Positions 44,488-57,034 of a DNA stretch of 64,000 nucleotides are shown here, one piece after another. The notes under the pieces were generated by a model. It was not told the origin of the DNA. It ran no database searches and saw nothing but the letters and a program-made list of their open reading frames with translations. The stretch spans positions 45,137,463 to 45,201,462 of the forward strand of contig CM065698.1 of assembly GCA_017654935.2 (NCBI GenBank). Direction: 5' to 3'. The position numbers and the translations under genes were made by a program. Position 1 is the first letter of the stretch. Each line of letters opens with the position of its first letter. The DNA is from Phymorhynchus buccinoides. Taxonomy: Eukaryota > Mollusca > Gastropoda > Neogastropoda > Raphitomidae.

Positions 44488-45420
44488 TGCCGCTCGGTCC
44501 GAATCCCAAAGGATGGAAGGGTGGAACAGAGAGAACAAATATTGGAAAAGGGGTGTGGGGGGGGGGGGTGTAACAGTTTCAGGTATTGGTGCTAATTTGA
44601 AGGGGAAAAAACGTAACACAAAGCAACAAAAAAACGGAAAAAAATTTGGTAAACTGCATATCAGTGGTGGTTCTTAGCTTGAGTGTGTGACTGAATGTGT
44701 GTCATTTTATTTTTTGGGGGGTGGGGGTCGCTTTTTCTTTTCTTATTCAACTATGTACTTCCACCAAGATGGTTATCTCATCTTGGTCTGTTCAACCGGC
44801 TGTTGACAAAAATGGAGGCATACGTGTAGTTTAGCAGTTTGAATTTGAACCAAGCATGAGGAATGGGTCTGGTGAAACTGGACCAATAATTACGCATGTG
44901 TATCTTTGAACAGTTATTGCATTATTACAAAATTATACTCTGTCATTATTATGCAAATGTATCAGCATTGTACTGGAGGAGGGAAGGAGTGTAACTGCTT
45001 GATAAATGAATAAATGATTATCGAAAAGTAGTCAAGTGTGATGTGTTTGTATGAAATTTAGTACATAACTTCGTAATCATAATAATAATAATAATAACGC
45101 CAACAAAAAAAATATGTCTTCGGGGTTTCATCAGTTGTTTTTTTAGACATTTGTGTTCGGTTTATGTGTGTGAATATATTTATCACATTGGCATTGAAAC
45201 TGCAGTCGCGTGTCTAGCGCCTGCCATTTTGTCGGCGGATGTAGGGTCACAAAAGTCTGCGCGAGTAACGGTCCTTGACTGCGCCGAGTGCATTGGTCGT
45301 TTCCCTTGCATCGTTTGCTCAAATTACTTTCGGGTTTTTTTTCTTTTTCTTTATTCATCAAAAAAAGTTTAGGGTCGGCGGCAGAAAACTAGGGTCGGTC
45401 GGGAAACTGGAAACAAACAT
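44488..45420. other. Intergenic, unassigned
   Basis: G-run at 44556-44568 and (AAT)n at 45079-45096. No gene seen. Confidence 0.4.
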
Positions 45421-45435
45421 TTTTTTTAGGGGCCT

Positions 45436-45700
45436 AAACGGACACTTATATAGCGCTTTTTATTAAGCACAAAGCGCTTTACAATCAGCATTGAAACACT
45501 CGCACACGCACAACAGACACACACGCACGTACGTGCACACATGCGAGTGAACGCATTCTTGCACACACAGATCCACACACATTTCATCAAACACACAAAA
45601 AACACATTCTCACTGAAACACACACACAATTACTCAAACATACACTTGTACAAACTCATGCGCGCACACACAGACACACGTAAATTGTCGACACTGTGTT
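45436..45700. repeat. TATATAGCGCTTTT repeat end and CA-rich tract
   Basis: ACTTATATAGCGCTTTTTAT ... AAAGCGCTTTACAATC is a common invertebrate repeat end, followed by about 170 bp rich in CACACG. Confidence 0.6.
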
Positions 45701-45883
45701 GAATGTGGCTGAATGAGATTGAGAGGTGAGATGTCTGTGCGCTGTCTGTTGTTGTGGCCTGAGGGGGCAGATGCTATTCCGGCAGGCTGGGATACAATTT
45801 GTTCATAGTGGAAAAGCCTTGCCCAGGGTACATGCCTACTCTCGGCCAAAGGGATTTGAGGATGAGAGTTGGCATTGGGGAAG

Positions 45884-46096
45884 CAGACCTGTTTACTCTA
45901 CTCTTTTCGAGTAGTATTCTACTCAATTTGGACCTCTACTACTCTTCAGAACTGAAAATAATGCTCTTTAATTCTTGATAACTACTCATTTTCAGTGAAC
46001 ATTATTTGATGGTTTAATGAATAAAACTGCACATTTTGCACCAAAGCTACTCATTTCAGCTATCCAGACTACTCGAGACTTGTGTAAACAGGTCTG
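45884..46096. mobile_element. CAGACCTG family element, compact 213-bp copy
   Basis: CAGACCTGTTTACTCTACTC ... GTGTAAACAGGTCTG with 6-bp GGGAAG duplicated on both sides (45878-45883 and 46097-46102). Non-coding. It serves as the reference uninterrupted copy. Confidence 0.9.
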
Positions 46097-46329
46097 GGGA
46101 AGGTCCCCAAAGGCCAACCAATCCCACTGCCTGCAGCACTTGAGCCAGTACAAATGGCCCCCTAGTTAGTCAGTCTTCCACGAAAGACTAAGCCGTAGCA
46201 TGATATTCCAATACTATATAGAATATCATTTATAGTACAGCTCTCATTTACTATTGGCCCTTTCTACAGGCTAATGCCAACCAGTGATAAAAGCCGTTTG
46301 AGCGCTGTCTAGGGAGTGAGAAAGACAGA

Positions 46330-46480
46330 GGGGCAGACAGATGGAGAAAGAAAGAGAGAGGGGGGGGGGGGGGGGGAGAGACACGGGGAGAGAGAGAGAA
46401 AGGAGAGAGTTAGACAGACAGAGGCAGAATATCAGAGATAGAGATAGACAGAGGAAGAAGAGAGATCTAGGTCAAATGTC
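46330..46480. repeat. GA/G-rich low-complexity tract
   Basis: GAGA-rich sequence with a G run at 46359-46376. Confidence 0.85.
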
Positions 46481-47039
46481 ACAAATGGCAAGATCTATCT
46501 AACTAGATCTATTACTTCTGTTCCTACTAAACTATCCCAAACACACAGCAGAAGAGCCGCAGAACACGGCTTCCGTAGAACGTCATGGCGAGCGTCACGC
46601 ACTCACAAGTCTACTTTCGTAGGGTGGCCTCAGTCATAGCACAGTGCACTGATTCCCCTCATTCTAGCTCCTTTCAGTTTTCCACAGAGAGCTATTTGTT
46701 TCAAGTTATTTATTTTAACAGAGGCAAATATTCTTATCATTGATTTTGGCTAGGGATAGGAAAAGACCTTACAAGTGGTATGCCACTATAAAACAATGTA
46801 AGCCTAATGGATAAATCACTTTAAATTGGTTTATGCTGGTGACGAGTGTTAACAAAAGGCATGAACTGAAAGGAGCTGAGAAAAGCTACTGTGATTGGTA
46901 TAGGTTTTTTTCGTTTGCAGCTTTCTGAATTACGTCATGTTATAAAATACGTCGTGAATTGGTTATAAATGCCCCAGACTAAAATTTCAGATAAGACTAT
47001 TTTTCTGGTTACTTGTACTACATGAGAAATGAAAACTGA

Positions 47040-48320
47040 ACAGTAGTACATTTGTCAATCTGTTTGGACTTTAAATGACCACTGTATCTCTGTGTCTTCC
47101 ATGTAGCTTGTAGTGTGTTTCCCATGCATTTTCCACTCAATACATGTAAACGACATGTGTGCAAAGATAAATTATTGAATCCCTTCAGATGACATTGCTT
47201 GATTTAACCTGGCTGAAAAATCATCATAATGTTTAACTAGAGGGCTTCTGTTTGCCTTTGAGAACAAACATGACATGATTCTCCCCTCCACCAGCCTTTC
47301 CCTCCCCACTTCTGGCTCTGAGTGATACCGGAAGTGTTGCATCATTAATCTTTAATAATCACACAAAATAGGAATGCATTTCGTGCAGCCGTTTTTGAGT
47401 TATTTAAGATTACAATTTACCCAAATTTGGCCATTTCCAACCCACTTCCGATTTTGGGTTTGACATGGAAGCTTTGCACCGTAACTCCTGAGTAAATATC
47501 GAAAATATGATTGTATTTTGTGCAGCTGTTTCCGAGATATTCAAGATTAAAAATTGGCCAAATTTGCATTTTCTGCCACATTTTGCCCAATTGGTTTTAT
47601 ATTGACAATTTAGCATAAGTTGTCTGACCATAGCTTGGGCACTTCCGGTTCATACTTTCGGTTCAATAATCTAACGTAATTGTTGCAAATGTACTTTAGA
47701 GCAAAGTCTGAAAATATGAACGAAATCTGTTCAGCCGTTTTTGAGTTAATGAAGATTGAAATTGTGCCGATTCTGCGGGTTTTTTGCCATATTTCGCCGA
47801 ATGTTTGGCAAAATAATTTAATATTACTAATTGGCAATCACTTAATGCCCTGCATGTGACTTTCCTGAAAATCTCGGCCAAATCGGACGAAAAAGGGGCA
47901 AAAAAAGAAGGGAAAAAAACCTTCTTACAAATGCAATAGTGTTCTACCTAAATGGTAGAATCCTAATAAAACTGAAGAAAATTGTACAAATTCAGTAAAC
48001 TTTGTAACAAAAGAAATTCAGACACCTACAGTTTTGACAGAAGCCAGCAACCATACATTTTTTAAGGCACAAAATGCAGTACTTGTGCGTCATTATATGC
48101 ACGTGCAATGACGTCGCAGGGGAGGAGTTAAGCAGCTACGGTAGGAAAGCATAAAAGCGTCAAAAGTAATGAGATCTGAAATCTGCCGGACTTTAACTGA
48201 CCACTGCATCTACCCTCCGTCGTGTAGATGGTGTTTCCCACGCTGTCCTTGCTCAGGACAATGTAAACAACATGTGTGTAAAGGGAAATCGCATAAACCC
48301 TTGTGAACATTTACATTTTT
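47040..48320. repeat. Diverged direct repeat flanking a conserved-looking spacer
   Basis: GGACTTTAAATGACCACTG...GTAAACGACATGTGTGCAAA at 47067-47170 recurs diverged at 48188-48290. Between them 47390-47890 has repeated phrases such as CAGCCGTTTTTGAGTTA and ATTTTGCCCAATTGG. No gene. Confidence 0.55.
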
Positions 48321-48726
48321 TAAACAGCATGAGTAAGAGCATCACTGATATACATGCAGATTATGATAGTTTTTTTCCATAAACAGAAAATAGTGTCACG
48401 CACAGCATTACACAGTGCACACAACTGAACAGTGCTTGGGAATGTAATTATCAAAAAATATTTCCAACATGTCCATAACAGAAGTATTTCACAAGAAGCT
48501 TTTCTGTGTTTCTTTTTTTTTTCAAAATTATTTTACTTCAAGCCTGTGATTTATTCTGAAAACCGTCATGAAAGCATTACACCGTGTACAAGGCAGGCAA
48601 GTCTTTTTTGACTGTTGACAGTTGACAGTTGACAGCACAATGCTTTGAAAACTCAGACTGATTTTCTTTAATGTACTTATTGCATAGATCTATTTTCTAA
48701 AAGTATTATTTTTCTCATTTAGGAGT

Positions 48727-48947
48727 AGGGGAAGACGGGGTAAAAAGCGCATGGGCGGGTAAGAAGCCCACCCCAATTATCTCATGAAATAAAGAAAATT
48801 TCAGTCAAATTTGCCCATGAGACGAATGCTAGACATTAACGCTCGTCTCATGGGCAAAATGAAACTGAAATTTGCTTCATTTCATGAGATAATTGGGGTG
48901 GGCTTCTTACCCGCCCATGCGCTTTTTACCCCGTCTTCCCCTAACAG
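48727..48947. mobile_element. Large foldback element (about 105-bp arms)
   Basis: GGGGAAGACGGGGTAAAAAG ... CTTTTTACCCCGTCTTCCCC; arms nearly identical over about 105 bp with a loop near 48836-48842. TA on each side. A broken copy is at 63052. Confidence 0.9.
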
Positions 48948-48975
48948 ACCAAATATTTATTTAAATTTAGAAGCA

Positions 48976-50284
48976 CCAAGAAACACGTCGACGTCACCAG
49001 GAAAACGCCCTTTACAGAGATCGCAACACTCATTTTTGCTCTGGTTTCCTAGAAATCAAACCGTCAAATCGTCGATTCCTCCTTGGCGGAGGTGCTGGAA
49101 GTCAGAAGTGAAAGAGAAGTCACGTGTCTTCTCTTTTCTAATGGCCGCCTGAGTCGCTTAGACCAAATCACGAAATGTCCACAATACAAGCCTTTTTATT
49201 TACAGTTTACCAATTGCTCACAACAAAGGAAATAGCTCCTTTTTTTGCTTACTGCACTACAAAGAAGAAAAAGCTTCAACCACTCGAGTGGCCTCCACCC
49301 ACCCCATCCAAAATGGCTTTTCTCTCTGTGTCACTACAACTCTATCTTTGCTATTTCTTTTTCTAAAAAATATGTGTCATCAGGCGGGTTTGCGCGTGCA
49401 AGGCCTGCATTTTATTGGTCGCCCGTCTGTCTTGAAAATCTCGTGTTTTTCGTGCTAGTTAGTGAATATCTGTCAAGTGTATCGGCTTTGAAACCGGTGC
49501 AGTTTGAACACTGCTTTTTGCCTGCATGTTAAACGGGTCACCGTTCCAGCTTGGGACTGTTGGGTGCCGTTTGGTTTGGCCTGGCCGCTATACGGTAGCC
49601 GGATTGGCCTGACCTGAGACATGAAACGCTGGGGATAGTTCTATTTTTAGTTCAGTTGTTTTTTGTTGATTTTTAGTTTGGTTTATTTTTCTTTCTGTCG
49701 CAACGCACAACGCTGTATAAGTGTCCAGTCTAACAGAGCAGCGTATCCAGATTCAAATTCAAATTCAAACTACATGCACTCTGGCACTGGAGGGTCCTTC
49801 TATGGCATTGTGATTTTCTGTGTGTAGTAGGCCTACACAGTGTGTAGTAGTGTGTAGTTAGGCTTAGGCTTGAGTACTGGGATTTGTGTTGTCTGTGGCG
49901 TGACAGGCGTGAAGATAGACAGAACTGTTCATAATTATTAGTTTGGATTATTAATGAATCTTATGTTCGATTAGTTGATTTATTTTGAGTATAAGCTGAT
50001 TTGCTTAGAATGGTGAATAAAACCTGTGACTTCCATATTTCGGTGTTCGTTTCTATGTTTTTGTGTTGTTGGGTGTTAAGAGTGGGTGGGATAAGGGGAG
50101 GTAATAACTGCAGCCCCTTAAGGGATGTTACACTCTGGCAACTCCGCTAAGGAGGAATCGCGGCTTTGACGGTTTGATTTATAGGAAACGAGCAAAGTGA
50201 GTGTTCCGATCCTTGAAAAGGCTGTCCTTCTGGTGATCTCGACATGTTTCTTGCAAAAACTCATCCGTCAGGGTGCCCCTTTAA
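48976..50284. mobile_element. TTAA-flanked element family F, copy 2, with LTR insertion
   Basis: Matches 37620-38167; the first about 20 bp are missing. The right end is CAGGGTGCCCCTTTAA. Interrupted by the LTR at 49329-50132. Confidence 0.8.
49329..50132. mobile_element. Solo LTR, 804 bp
   Basis: Starts TGTCACTACAACTC, ends GGATGTTACA (TG...CA with TGT/ACA ends), flanked by CTCTG on both sides (49324-49328 and 50133-50137). A CTGTATAAG TATA-like box (about 49711) and AATAAAAC (about 50018) fit U3 and R. The related element at 37597-38167 shows the uninterrupted site. No internal region remains; strand assumed plus from the signals. Confidence 0.85.
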
Positions 50285-50759
50285 GTGACTGGTTATTCAT
50301 TCACCGAACAGTTGTATTTACAAACAAATCACTTCATTTTTTTTAGAGAAATAAAATTCTTAGGATGAAAGAAACTATTTTTTACTGTCATCCTGCAGCA
50401 GGCGTGGATGCAAAGCTGTAGCAGGCGTGTATGATGTTCAAGGGCTGTCTTCCTGATAAGTGCCTGGTAATTATATCGTCTGATATGCAATTTCAGTGCT
50501 TCATGCTTAGGGGGCAGATTCTCTACGACATTTTTTAAGCTGTGAAATAGATCACATCGACCTTGCTAAATGGACTGTTTATGTGTGCTTGGGTCTTTAG
50601 AGTTTGCAGACAAATGACTCTGTATCAGCGTAGCCAGAACTGAATCATCAGGAACATGTTCACTGCCCATGTCTTGGAATAACGGATTGTTGACAAAGAC
50701 GCTTCAGGCAGATCGTTTGCCTATGCTAAAAACTGACTCATGATGCCTAATCATGCCTT

Positions 50760-50822
50760 AAAAAGTGCATTATTTGCTTATTCAATGTTCTATATGGAAA
50801 TAAAATTTTGACTTGACTTGAC
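50760..50822 (+). mobile_element. Retroelement 3' end with (TTGAC)n tail
   Basis: ATATGGAAATAAAATTTTGACTTGACTTGAC is the plus-strand equivalent of the tail at 433-467. Confidence 0.6.
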
Positions 50823-50824
50823 TA

Positions 50825-51470
50825 ATCCTGTGATGGCATATAATGCCATCCGTGTCAGTGATATTGATTCGATGAACTGGTTCGAAATGTGTGTGTTTTC
50901 TGAGGGGGTCCCTGTTTGCATCCACAATAAGAGATTGTGTTGTGGTTGATGCGCAAGATGTACAAGGACATCCATGTCACAGCTGATGACAACTGTCTGG
51001 GAGTATCCATCTCTTGCAAGAAGCATACTTGTATCAGTCTCTTCATGTTCAGCAGAGGTCAGTTTTGAGACACCTTTCTCTCTTGACTTCCAAACTTTTG
51101 CAGGATCTGTGAACCAACCAGACAAGACTAGCTATTTTCCGTGCTCAATATGAAACTTACTTGAGAGTTCTGTACAATGCAAGTCTTCCAGGCTGGCTTT
51201 GTTTTCTTCAAGAGAAATGGATCTGTCCCATTAATCAATTTCTTAATCAAATCATCTTGTGAATGAAGCCAATGTTTGATAGCTTGTTTTCCGTCAGCTC
51301 TCTTGGCTGCTGACTTGATTGTGCACTCACATTGTACCACTCAAAGGCCAAGTCAACCCTGCTACACGAATCTGAGTAGAGTTCGTCCGTATGTTGTGCA
51401 ATATTGTTAAACCATTGCCCAAATATATTCATGCCTGCACGATTTCCAACTGCTTGGACCAAGGCCAATG
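50825..51470 (-). pseudogene. Decayed transposon-type protein
   Basis: Minus-strand open stretches in three frames (51468-51247, 51340-51128, 51125-50790) read as one broken protein. The last has SAEHEETDTSMLLARDG and VVISCDMDVLVHLAH. The EE-x-DT ... D-x-DV pattern occurs in a large uncharacterised family of eukaryotic transposon-derived proteins (from memory). No catalytic claim is made. Confidence 0.5.
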
Positions 51471-51499
51471 GTACATAATTGGCGGGTAGGAGAGTGTCA

Positions 51500-52445
51500 T
51501 TCTGTGGGAGGCCTTGCTGGAGGATTTTGGCCAGTTTAGTTTTTGTTCCTTGTTAGATGCAATCTTCAGTCTGCTGTTGCAAGAAAAGAAGAACTGGACA
51601 AAGCTCTTTTTCTGCTCCCTGTCAACATCAACGTCCCTTTCTGTTTTGAAAGTAGTTATAAAAATAACTTATTACACGTCTAAAGAATTATATTCTCTGC
51701 CTCAACTGCAACAGCTTTCACTTTCCCTAAACTGACTTGAATTGTGTGCATGCTGTCAAATGTTTGGAGTTTTCTTTCTTTCATACCGTTATGAAAGCTG
51801 GTGTTTCTACACACAAATCTGTTTTGGACAAAGTCAGTGATGATTTAATACCCAGTTTCTTCATTTGTCAGCAAATCACTTGCCACGCCACCACTGGCTA
51901 CATTGCTCATGGTAAGTGCTGAAAGTTCCTGAGTTGTCCAATTGAAGATTGTGAACTGTCATGGCGACCATACTTCGCGAATACAGAAGCAACATCCATG
52001 TGGAATACATTACTATACATCCATACATTCTATTCCATATGGATGATTGCTTCTAACCAGCAACGTTTAGGTGGTTTCACTTTCTGGAAGATTGCTTCTT
52101 GACTAAATTACAAGAACATCCTTGATTTGATGTAGGATTGGATGATCAAGATAAACATTATTTTGATTTTATTCCCTTTTTCATTGAATAACTTCGTTCA
52201 TGTGATACGTTTGTTTTGATATATGATTTAATGGTCGAGATAGACATTAGTTTGCTTTTGTTCATTTTCTTTTTCATTGAATAATGTAATTATGATTGTG
52301 ATATGCTTGGTTGATATATAATTGGACAGTCGAGATAAACATTATTTTGTTTTTATTTCATGCCTTAATTGATTTTTTTGTTCTATGCGCACCCCCATGT
52401 CATCTAAGCAATGTAAGCTAATGACATTAAAACAGTTCAGTGTTC
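51500..52445. other. Intergenic, unassigned
   Basis: AT-rich. Two related blocks near 52110-52190 and 52195-52350 (GATATATGATTTAATGGTCGAGATAGACATTA-like) suggest an old tandem duplication. Confidence 0.4.
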
Positions 52446-52449
52446 AGTG

Positions 52450-52521
<72 letters not shown>

Positions 52522-52792
52522 CTTAGTTTCTCTGATCACTCGCACTGTCCTCTCTTTCTCACTTGTCTCTGTTTCTTTCTCTCGTCTGTCTGTGTGGTTT
52601 GTCTGTCTGCCTGAGTGTTTCGCCTCTTTGTCTCTGTCTCATTGTCTTTGTCTGTCTGTCTCTTCCAGTCTCTCTCTCTTGTCTGTCTCTCTGCCTTTGT
52701 CTCTGTCTCTTTGTCTGTCTGTTTCTTCCAGTCTCTCTTGTCTGTAGCTGTCTCTCTGCCTTTGTCTCTCTCTCTCTCTCTCTCTCTCTCTC

Positions 52793-52823
<31 letters not shown>

Positions 52824-52851
52824 CCCCCCTCTCTCTCTCTCTCTCTCTCTT

Positions 52852-52925
<74 letters not shown>

Positions 52926-52943
52926 TCTCTCTCTCTCTCTCTC

Positions 52944-53015
<72 letters not shown>

Positions 53016-53085
53016 CCCCCGTCTCTCTCTCTCTCCCCGCCCTCTCTCTCTCTTTTTCTGTCTCTCTCTGTGTTTTCTTTTCAGA
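52450..53085. repeat. (CT)n, (GTCT)n and CCCC-interrupted microsatellite block
   Basis: CT-rich to 52517, GTCT-rich to 52770, then CT with C-run interruptions to about 53070. Confidence 0.95.
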
Positions 53086-53089
53086 AACA

Positions 53090-53670
53090 GATAAGTGGGA
53101 GAGAGGCAGACAAAGGAGACAGAGGGGCATATAATATATATGGGGTCAGAGATAGACACAGACAGACAGACAGACAAATGGAAAGAGAGCGAGACAGACA
53201 GAACGAGACAAAGACAGATAAGAGACATACAAAAATGCAGAGACAAATGAGAGAGATACGGAGCCAATGAATTTAACAGAAAGACAGGTGGAGACAACGA
53301 GGCAGAGGCAGACGGACACAGACAGACGAGAGACAGAGACAGATAGAGAAAAAGACAGGAGACAGAAAGAAAGAGACAAAGACAGAAAGAGAGACTGGAA
53401 GACAGACTGGAAACTACCGTAGGACAAAGAGGCAGAAACGGAGAGATTGGCAAACCAGAGAGAGAGAGAGTGTGTGTGTCGGACGAGAGAGAGACAGAAA
53501 CAGACAGGCGAGAACGAAAGAGAGAGACAGAGGCATACGGACAGACAGACAAGGGAGAAAGAGACTGGCAAACAGACAAGAGAGACGAATGAGAAAGAGA
53601 TAGAAAGACAGATGGAGACAGGGAGAAAGACAGAATGAGAGGCATACAGACAGACAACATACAGATAATA
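53090..53670. repeat. (GACA)n/(GAGA)n purine-rich tract
   Basis: Degenerate GACAGA/GAGAGA repeats; the reverse complement character of the preceding CT block gives inverted halves around 53085. Confidence 0.9.
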
Positions 53671-54099
53671 GAAAACTGTAGTTGACGGTAATTACTGTAG
53701 TACAGGCGGAAAGAGCTTATAAAATGGCCTATGAATTGTGTTGTGAGACTAGCTAACAATAGAATCACTTGTGACTTAAGTTCATAGATGCGCAGTAGAC
53801 GATTTTATAGCTACACCAACAGAAGGCCTATAAAACCAGAGCGGCAACGGGTTTTTTAAGCTCATTTTGTAGTGCCACTTGACTACCGCACCAGAACAAC
53901 TTGTCCCTAAGGACAGTTGCCATGAGGACGTCAAACAATCCCTCAGTAGCAGTTTTTCGCTAATTTCTCTCTCAGCACACTGTAAGTGCCTCTTCCTTCC
54001 ATTTCTAGCCGAGACCAGGTGTTTAGACGGTCGAAAGGATCGGTTGCTATGCCTTTAAGCTTAGTATTTCTTTAGTGATATCACAAGAAACATTTAGGC

Positions 54100-55515
54100 C
54101 TAAAAGACCTGGATGCGATTATTTTCACGGTTGCTAACAACCACGTTCCCATTGGTTAAAATGGCTACCCCCTCAATCCATTTGAACTGCCCGTTCTCAC
54201 TTCCCCAGCCCCCAAACATAGAGAAGTAGCGGCCGTCGGCCCGGAAGATCTGAATCCTGTTGTTGCCGCTATCTACCACCACCACAAAACCCTGGTTGTC
54301 GATGGCGATGCCTCGGGGGAACTTCATCTGGCCGCGCAAAGTGCCTGAAAAGCCAAAGGAGAAGAGGAAATCCCCGTAGATGCTGAAAACCTGGATACGG
54401 TGGTTGCTGCTGTCACTGACGTACACTTTGTTGTCTGGGCTGACAGCTACGTAGTGCGGATTATCAAACTGCCCTTGTCCTGTCCCCAACCGACCAAACT
54501 TCCGTACAAAAGCCCCGTTGGATTGAAAGACTTGGATTCTGTGGTTTTCTTTGTCACACACGTAAATAAAGCCCATGGTGTCGCATGCCACTCCCCAGGG
54601 ATAGTTTAACTCTCCGTCATTGATGCCCTCTGACCCAAAAGACCTCTGGAACAGGCCGTGACGGTCAAAGACCTGCACGCGATGACTGTAGCGGTCAGCG
54701 ATAATGACGTGTCCAAGACCGCTGACTGTGATGCCCGCCGGGCAATCAAATTCCCCCTCTGCCTGACCATAACGACCAAACGTTCTGAGGTAACCCCCTG
54801 CGTTGTCAAAGACCTGCACGCGATGGTTGCCGCTGTCTGACACGAATATGTGATCATCCAGAGGAGAGACGGCCACACCGCGGGGCTTAGGATCTCCCAT
54901 GCAACCGGCCCCAGGTGAACTTGCTCTCCCCATTGCCTCGCTCGCCAAACCGTGCCACCGCCTGACCTTTCTGACCGTACTTATCGCGTGCATCGCTGAC
55001 GTACATGCTGGGCGAGTTGTCTGCAGCAGCATTCCCGAAAGAAGAGGACGTCTCGTCGCGGCTGGTCTGTGATGCCTCAGGACTGCCACCCGGCTCTGGT
55101 GTATCTGGAGGTAACATTCCCGACAGACGAACACGTTGTGCCGCAGCATGGGCAGAGGAAAACGTTCATGTCTCATTGTCCACATCGTCAGGGTCCCGAG
55201 TAGATTGAAGCACCCTCGTTCTCCTTCGTGCTAGCTCCGTGATGTCTCTCTCTGGTGAGGAGTCGGACTGGTCAGAGTTTTGGTGAGCAGGTGGGAACAG
55301 CGTGTGACGAGCACGGCGCCTGGCGCGGTTCCTGGTTTGTGGACTGATGGACGGATCACCCACTCTCCTCGCGGTGCCAGTCACACGTGTGTCTGCGCTC
55401 TGCCGGCAAACACATCTTCGTGGCCGTAAAGTTCGTTCTGGAACTGCAGCGTCTTCTTCGTAGAGATCGTCATCAGTTAAGGTTATGTGAAAAGAGTCAA
55501 GGTGATCAAAGTAGC
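54100..55515 (-). CDS. TRIM-NHL/nhl-1-like protein, last exon with six NHL repeats
   Basis: The stop is TAG at 54102-54100. From about 54895 to 54103 it encodes six NHL repeats, each ending NHRVQVF, SHRVQVF, NHRIQVF, NHRIQVF, NNRIQIF, NNRIQVF: a full six-bladed propeller used by TRIM-NHL proteins to bind RNA or protein. Upstream, a second frame gives FGNAAADNSPSMYVSDA... ESKFTW, and further up DHLDSFHITLTDDDLYEEDA and an Arg/Ser-rich linker. The two frames meet near 54909-54912 (one surplus base, probably in a CCCC run), and an in-frame TGA lies at 55168-55166. The 5' boundary (about 55515, weak acceptor) is uncertain. Function in ubiquitin or RNA control is from family knowledge. Confidence 0.8.
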
Positions 55516-57030
55516 CTATGTATTTGATTATGTGCTTGAGTTAAATAAAGTGCAGGCTGTCTTTTTCCCCCCTTGAATATTTTTTTAAGAGAATGAGACA
55601 GAGACTGAGAGACAAAGGCGAAGAGAGAGAGTGAGTGACTGACAGACTACAGGCAGACAGACAAACAGGCAGACAGTTGCATAGGCCTACCTTTAATTTG
55701 TATTCTTTCCTACACGCAACTTGTTTTCCTTTCCCCCATGTACTGCTATATCATTTATAGGAACAGCAAAGCCATAACATCATACAACTATGGACTATAC
55801 TATTGTTACAAATAATTCACTTTTGCATTAACATAATAGCAAACACATTACGTTGAAGACATACATAATCACAGATGCACCTGCATACTGATCACTCTAA
55901 CACACGTAACTATTAGGCTGGGAACAAGCGCGCGCACACAAACACACACAGATGCACATACGCATGCGCGCACAAGCAGGTACGTACGCATGCACGTACA
56001 CGCACAGAGAGAGAGAGAACGAACGAACGGATATTTTTTAATGTTGGAAAAGAATAAGCACAATACAGGGTTGTTTTCATCTTGCCAACAACAATATAAG
56101 AACATGAGAAATAAAAAAGAAACACAAAACACTTTCATCTATATACTTGCACAGCCCAGAGTATGTGAATATCAGTTATTAACAACCGCGTACACAGAGA
56201 GAGATAGAACGATTTTTTTAAATTATTATTGATGGTTAAGAATAAGCAAAGCTTCTTTACATCTTGCCATCAGAAAAGAGAAAGTGCAAAAAGAATTCAT
56301 GAATAAACAACATTACCTAGTAAATCATAATGTAGACAAAAATTCAAGGAAAAGTACATGAAAATACCAAGCAAACACACGCACACGCGCGCACAGAGAG
56401 AGAGAGAGAGAACAATGTAAAATTTAAAATATACAATCACATTGATAGTCTCGAACAAACACACACACACACCATATACCCTCCACACAGACATGCACAC
56501 ACACACGCACGCGCGCACATACACTCACGCATGCACACGCACACACGCGCGCGCACACACACACAAACACGTATGCACATGATGACATTAAAACAATACA
56601 ACATGCCATAATGGGGTCCGGTGCATTACAGACTGCCATTTAGTGCACACTAGCTAACTAGCACCTAGCTGAGAGCCAGCTAGCGAACTGTTAAGCAAAG
56701 TGGCTAACTGCGCTGCACATGTCCAAACTAGCTATCAGCTACTTACCTACATGGTAGTGTCAGTAGCTGTTTGTTAAGGGTGTAGATATAAATATAATTG
56801 GGTATTTCCTTTGACCTACTTCCTAAATCCTAGCACACCACAAACGCAGACAAATGCTCTCTAAAAGTTATAAATTGACAACAAACATCTTATGGTGAGT
56901 GTGTGTGCTTGTGTGTCTGTCTGTCTGGATATGCTACACACATGCTCATCATGGGTGGATGTGGAGCCTCAAACCTTTGCCTAAGATTTTCCAACTTAAT
57001 TAATTGAACAGAAAATATAGATATTTCACT
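55516..57030. other. Intron of the NHL gene, CA-rich patches
   Basis: CACACG-rich stretches at 55925-56010, 56375-56400 and 56455-56575. Two related blocks with AGAAAGAGAATAAGCAAAG-like sequence lie near 56040 and 56230. No coiled-coil exon was found. Confidence 0.4.
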
Positions 57031-57034
57031 CACA

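Noticed and set aside
43712..44677. A 321-codon frame across the 42-bp minisatellite
   Set aside because: Translation of repeat units; the start lies in a transposon remnant.
52563..53768. Long Ser/Leu and Arg/Glu frames
   Set aside because: Translations of CT and GACA microsatellites.
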